Source: Pelagophyceae sp. CCMP2097 (taxonomy: Eukaryota; Sar; Pelagophyceae). From it: a DNA stretch of 10,065 bases. Shown here one piece after another: positions 8,002 through 10,065 of this stretch (position 1 is its first letter; the number at the start of each line of letters is the position of its first letter). The stretch is from NCBI GenBank assembly GCA_026770575.1, contig MU657320.1, forward strand, positions 102,500 through 112,564, written 5' to 3'. Both the position numbers and the translations under genes were made by a program. The notes below the pieces were generated by a model that saw only the letters and a list, made by a program, of their open reading frames with translations, ran no database searches and had not been told where the DNA came from.

Positions 8002-8158
8002 TACAAGAGCGCGCCGGAGGCACACGGAGGACCCGAAGGATACAGCCAAATCCCATTGCAACGCCCACGTAAATAATTATTACAAGAGCGCGCCGGAGGC
8101 ACACGGAGGACCCGAAGGATACAGCCAAATCCCATTGCAATGCCCACGTAAATAATTA
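8002..8158. repeat. 79-bp tandem repeat, two nearly identical copies
   Basis: Copy one is 8002-8080 and copy two 8081-8158. Each begins TACAAGAGCGCGCCGGAGG and ends in CCCACGTAAATAATTA, and they differ at one aligned base (C8062 against T8141). The first half of the unit recurs at 8584-8623, so it is a dispersed as well as a tandem repeat. No coding content is visible. Confidence 0.95.
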
Positions 8159-8198
8159 AAATTATTTTACTAATCGCTGAACCTTCAAATCATCCTTG

Positions 8199-8374
8199 TC
8201 TTTTTTTTTATTTTTTATTTCTTATTGAGCTATTTATTTTTGTTTTTTTTGCGGCCGACCAGATTCGAACCTGTGACCAAAATCTTCTTCTATGATGATT
8301 CCAATGAGGCTCTTGCTCGACCTCCACTCCCAATTTTAGCAATCGCATCAACCACCAATCGCTGAATCGGCCGA
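8199..8374 (-). other. tRNA-like T-arm with A-rich tail, possible SINE remnant
   Basis: On the minus strand, CAGGTTCGAATCTGG (about 8262-8276) matches a tRNA T-arm and pol III B box. CGGCCG at 8368-8373 and 8252-8257 could pair as a six-base acceptor-like stem around about 120 nt. The D-arm and anticodon arm are not convincing, and the T-stem has a mismatch and a wobble pair. Directly after the stem the minus strand continues into A-runs (8250-8199). That order, tRNA-like head then A-rich tail, suits a SINE or tRNA pseudogene better than a working tRNA. Confidence 0.3.
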
Positions 8375-8422
8375 GTTGCTGCCCTTTTCTTCCCAAAGGT
8401 GGAACCTCACGGATTTACCCGG

Positions 8423-8466
8423 GGACGGACAGAAGGACAGACGGACGGACAGAAGGACGGACAGAC
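8423..8466. repeat. GGAC/AGAC simple repeat
   Basis: An approximately 44-base tract made of GGAC, AGAC and AGAA tetranucleotides. It lies just outside the tRNA-like segment on the side opposite the A-rich tail. Confidence 0.9.
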
Positions 8467-8492
8467 AAAATTGCCCCTGGTAGAGTAAAGGT

Positions 8493-8522
8493 CAATTTAA
8501 GAACCTGGCCAATTTAAGAACC
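8493..8522. repeat. 13-bp direct repeat, 17-bp period
   Basis: CAATTTAAGAACC occurs at 8493-8505 and 8510-8522. It sits between the simple repeat and the third copy of the dispersed repeat. No function is evident. Confidence 0.8.
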
Positions 8523-8583
8523 GACGAAAAAATCGACAAACGACGTTCAATATCTCAATAAGGAATTTAAAAGACCCAGTTAT

Positions 8584-8623
8584 TACAAGAGCGCGCCGGA
8601 GGCACACGGAGGCCCCGAAGGAT
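8584..8623. repeat. Third, partial copy of the dispersed repeat
   Basis: These 40 bases match the first 40 bases of the 79-bp unit, with one substitution (GGACCC becomes GGCCCC), and are preceded by the same TTAT. Similarity stops abruptly after GAAGGAT. This suggests that the 40-bp part is a separate module. Confidence 0.92.
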
Positions 8624-8628
8624 TTATT
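8623..8628 (-). terminator. AATAAA polyadenylation signal
   Basis: The minus strand reads GTGAATAAATCC about 60 bases past the protease stop at 8687. This is a canonical polyadenylation hexamer at a suitable distance. It overlaps by one base the end of the partial dispersed repeat, so cleavage would probably fall inside that repeat. Confidence 0.5.
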
Positions 8629-8686
8629 CACAGAGTTCAAGACGGGGGTTAAACAATTACGTTAAATCAATGGCATCATGCCCAGC

Positions 8687-10022
8687 CTACTCGTCGGAAT
8701 CGCCGCCTGGGCCGTCGGAGTCGTCGTAGGTTTTGGAGTTGAAAGAGGCCGCCGAGCTGCCGTCCAAGTCGGAGGAGCCGCCGCCGTCCTCTTGTCGTTC
8801 AGCTTCAGCTTCGGCGAGAGATGCAGCCATAGCTGCGGCGAGCTCCTCGTCGAATTCTGGATCAGCTCGTCCGACCATTACAGCTTGGGCGAGGGACGCA
8901 GCCCTTGCTGCTTCTAAATGCTCTAGTTCATCTCCTTCTTGTGCCTCTCGGAGAGCCTCAGCTGCGTCGAGGTACATACTATTTCGCTCCAGCGTGGCAC
9001 GTCGAGCTTGGACGGCCTCCGAATGCAAAAGTACGTCGATCGCGAGCTCGACCCGGAGCCTCGGCATCATGTCCTGCCGCGGCGTGACCGAGAAGTCGGG
9101 TCTGCGCTTATCCTTCGCAGCGATGAGCGCTCGTGCGAACTCGATGACAAACATGCCGCAGTCAATGCCGTTGGTCTGTTGGGGACACTGAGCATCAGGC
9201 ACCAGCGTAAAGGTCGGCAACACGCCAGGGGCATTCTGATGCGTCCATTCGAACCGGAGCCAGGCCGTCATCGTGCGAAATGCTGTTCGGGCATTGGAAA
9301 GAGTGCTACCACCGGACGCGCTGTCGTAGTAGTACATTGTCGCCGGCGCGTCGAGCACGACAGCGAGGCAGCACCAGTGAACCACGCTGCAGTGGTGAAC
9401 TGCGATGATGACCTCCGCCTTGTCGACGCGCAGGTTACAGCGTTCATTGGCTAAACGACCATAGCCCCAGGGCCCTCGCGTCCGATTTGGGATATCCGTG
9501 TGATCATAATTCAGCAGCGACGAGCAGAACATCGCGACGCGGGGGGCATCAGCGACGGCCTTATCGCACGCGAATCTCAACACCGAATCGAAAAGCATGT
9601 CCGGCTCGAGGATGCAACTCATATCTTTGCGGCAAAGCTCTGCAGAAAATCCGATAAAGGACTCGCAGTTGACCGTCGTCGTCTCAGTGAAGATCCTCAT
9701 CACGCGCCCCCACGTCTCGGGGTCGACACCGAGTCGTTGGGCCTCTTCTGTGACCGGGGTGCAAAAAGTCACGCCCCGCCCCGTCGCGCCCCGCCGCGGA
9801 GCGCGCGAGGGCGCGGCCGCCGCGGGGCGCGTCAGAGCCGCGCCAGTATTCTGAGGTTGATGAAGCGGCGGTGTCGGCGGCGCCTGTAGGGATACTTCGT
9901 GCGGGTTTTCTAAGAAATCGGTGCGGGTATTCTAAGAAAATACCAGGTATTTCCACGGTATAACTTCCTCGAAGGATCCGCTTCCCGCCCGAAAGAGAGA
10001 CGCTGGCGCGTACAGGCGCCAT
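8687..10022 (-). CDS. Ulp1-type (C48) cysteine protease with two UIMs
   Basis: A SUMO/ubiquitin-like protein protease of the Ulp1 fold. The core 9772-8687 is firm and its frame is open up to 9931. There is no ATG before codon 9700, so a first exon is inferred: 10022-9965 joined across a 55-nt intron (GTTATA...TTTCTTAG) to 9909-8687, giving about 426 aa. The catalytic signature is complete: VVHW (His about 197), YYYDS (Asp about 215), QCPQQTNGIDCG (Gln about 264, Cys about 270). The C-terminus has a helical region with two ubiquitin-interacting motifs. EHLEAARAASLAQA has Leu351, Ala354 and Ser358 but Gln where Glu is usual; DEELAAAMAASLAEAE has Leu376, Ala379, Ser383 and Glu386. An acidic serine-rich tail follows. 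Many algal and plant DNA transposons carry captured Ulp1 genes, so this could be host or element-borne. The family is certain; the 5' exon is tentative. Confidence 0.82.
9899..9940. repeat. 22-bp tandem duplication copying a splice acceptor
   Basis: Positions 9899-9920 and 9921-9940 are two copies of a unit starting GTGCGGGT and ending CTAAGAAA. On the minus strand each gives the acceptor-like TTTCTTAG. The copy ending at 9932 puts a TAG in the protease frame; the copy ending at 9910 joins in frame to the inferred first exon. Confidence 0.85.
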
Positions 10023-10065
10023 CGGCAGCGGAGCGCGCGACGCTGCAGCTGCGGCGGGGCGCGTC

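Noticed and set aside
8251..8374. Complete functional tRNA gene on the minus strand
   Set aside because: Only the T-arm is convincing. No proper D-arm or anticodon arm could be drawn, and the T-stem has a mismatch.
8208..8396. 62-codon open frame on the minus strand
   Set aside because: It overlaps the tRNA-like and A-rich repeat segment and has no protein-like features.
8002..8623. CRISPR-like array
   Set aside because: Only two contiguous 79-bp copies and one distant partial copy, with no regular spacers. The window is eukaryotic.
9684..10022. Separate 112-residue minus-strand gene starting at 10022
   Set aside because: Beyond about 9965 it overlaps the protease frame and becomes Arg/Gly-rich. 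Its first 19 codons are better explained as the protease's first exon.

Overview
This window looks like nuclear DNA of a photosynthetic eukaryotic microalga. The base composition, very short introns, compact gene spacing and an intron built like a DNA transposon fit a pelagophyte such as Aureococcus best; that assignment is inference. It is not bacterial: four genes read correctly only if short GT-AG introns are removed, and one product starts with a signal peptide followed by a plastid-type cleavage region. Coding regions are very GC-rich, while intergenic and mobile DNA contains sharply AT-rich blocks.

Layout. Positions 1-230 hold a short tandem repeat, a perfect hairpin and no firm gene. 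A plus-strand gene (231-1800, one intron) encodes an unrecognised 495-residue acidic protein. It converges on three minus-strand genes lying head to tail: an METTL21-type protein methyltransferase (3191 to 1850, three introns), a plastid membrane protein of the Arabidopsis At5g03900/cyanobacterial family (4946 to 3188, three introns), and an MNN1/Mannosyl_trans3-type glycosyltransferase with a signal peptide and a C-terminal membrane anchor (6817 to 5097, two introns). The stop of the plastid gene overlaps the first possible ATG of the methyltransferase.

Positions 6818-8686 carry no convincing gene. They contain an approximately 1.03 kb element with 25-bp perfect terminal inverted repeats and further inverted copies inside, a 79-bp tandem repeat whose first half recurs 430 bp away, a tRNA-like T-arm with an A-rich tail, and a GGAC/AGAC simple repeat. 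The right end (10022 to 8687, minus) holds a Ulp1-type (C48) cysteine protease with two ubiquitin-interacting motifs at its C-terminus.

The genes do not form a pathway. The strongest unusual signal is in the introns. The first methyltransferase intron is bounded by 16-bp terminal inverted repeats and 8-bp target duplications (an introner), and several other introns contain short tandem duplications that copy the splice-acceptor region. All gene models here were spliced by hand from reading frame, splice consensus and family conservation; transcripts would settle them.
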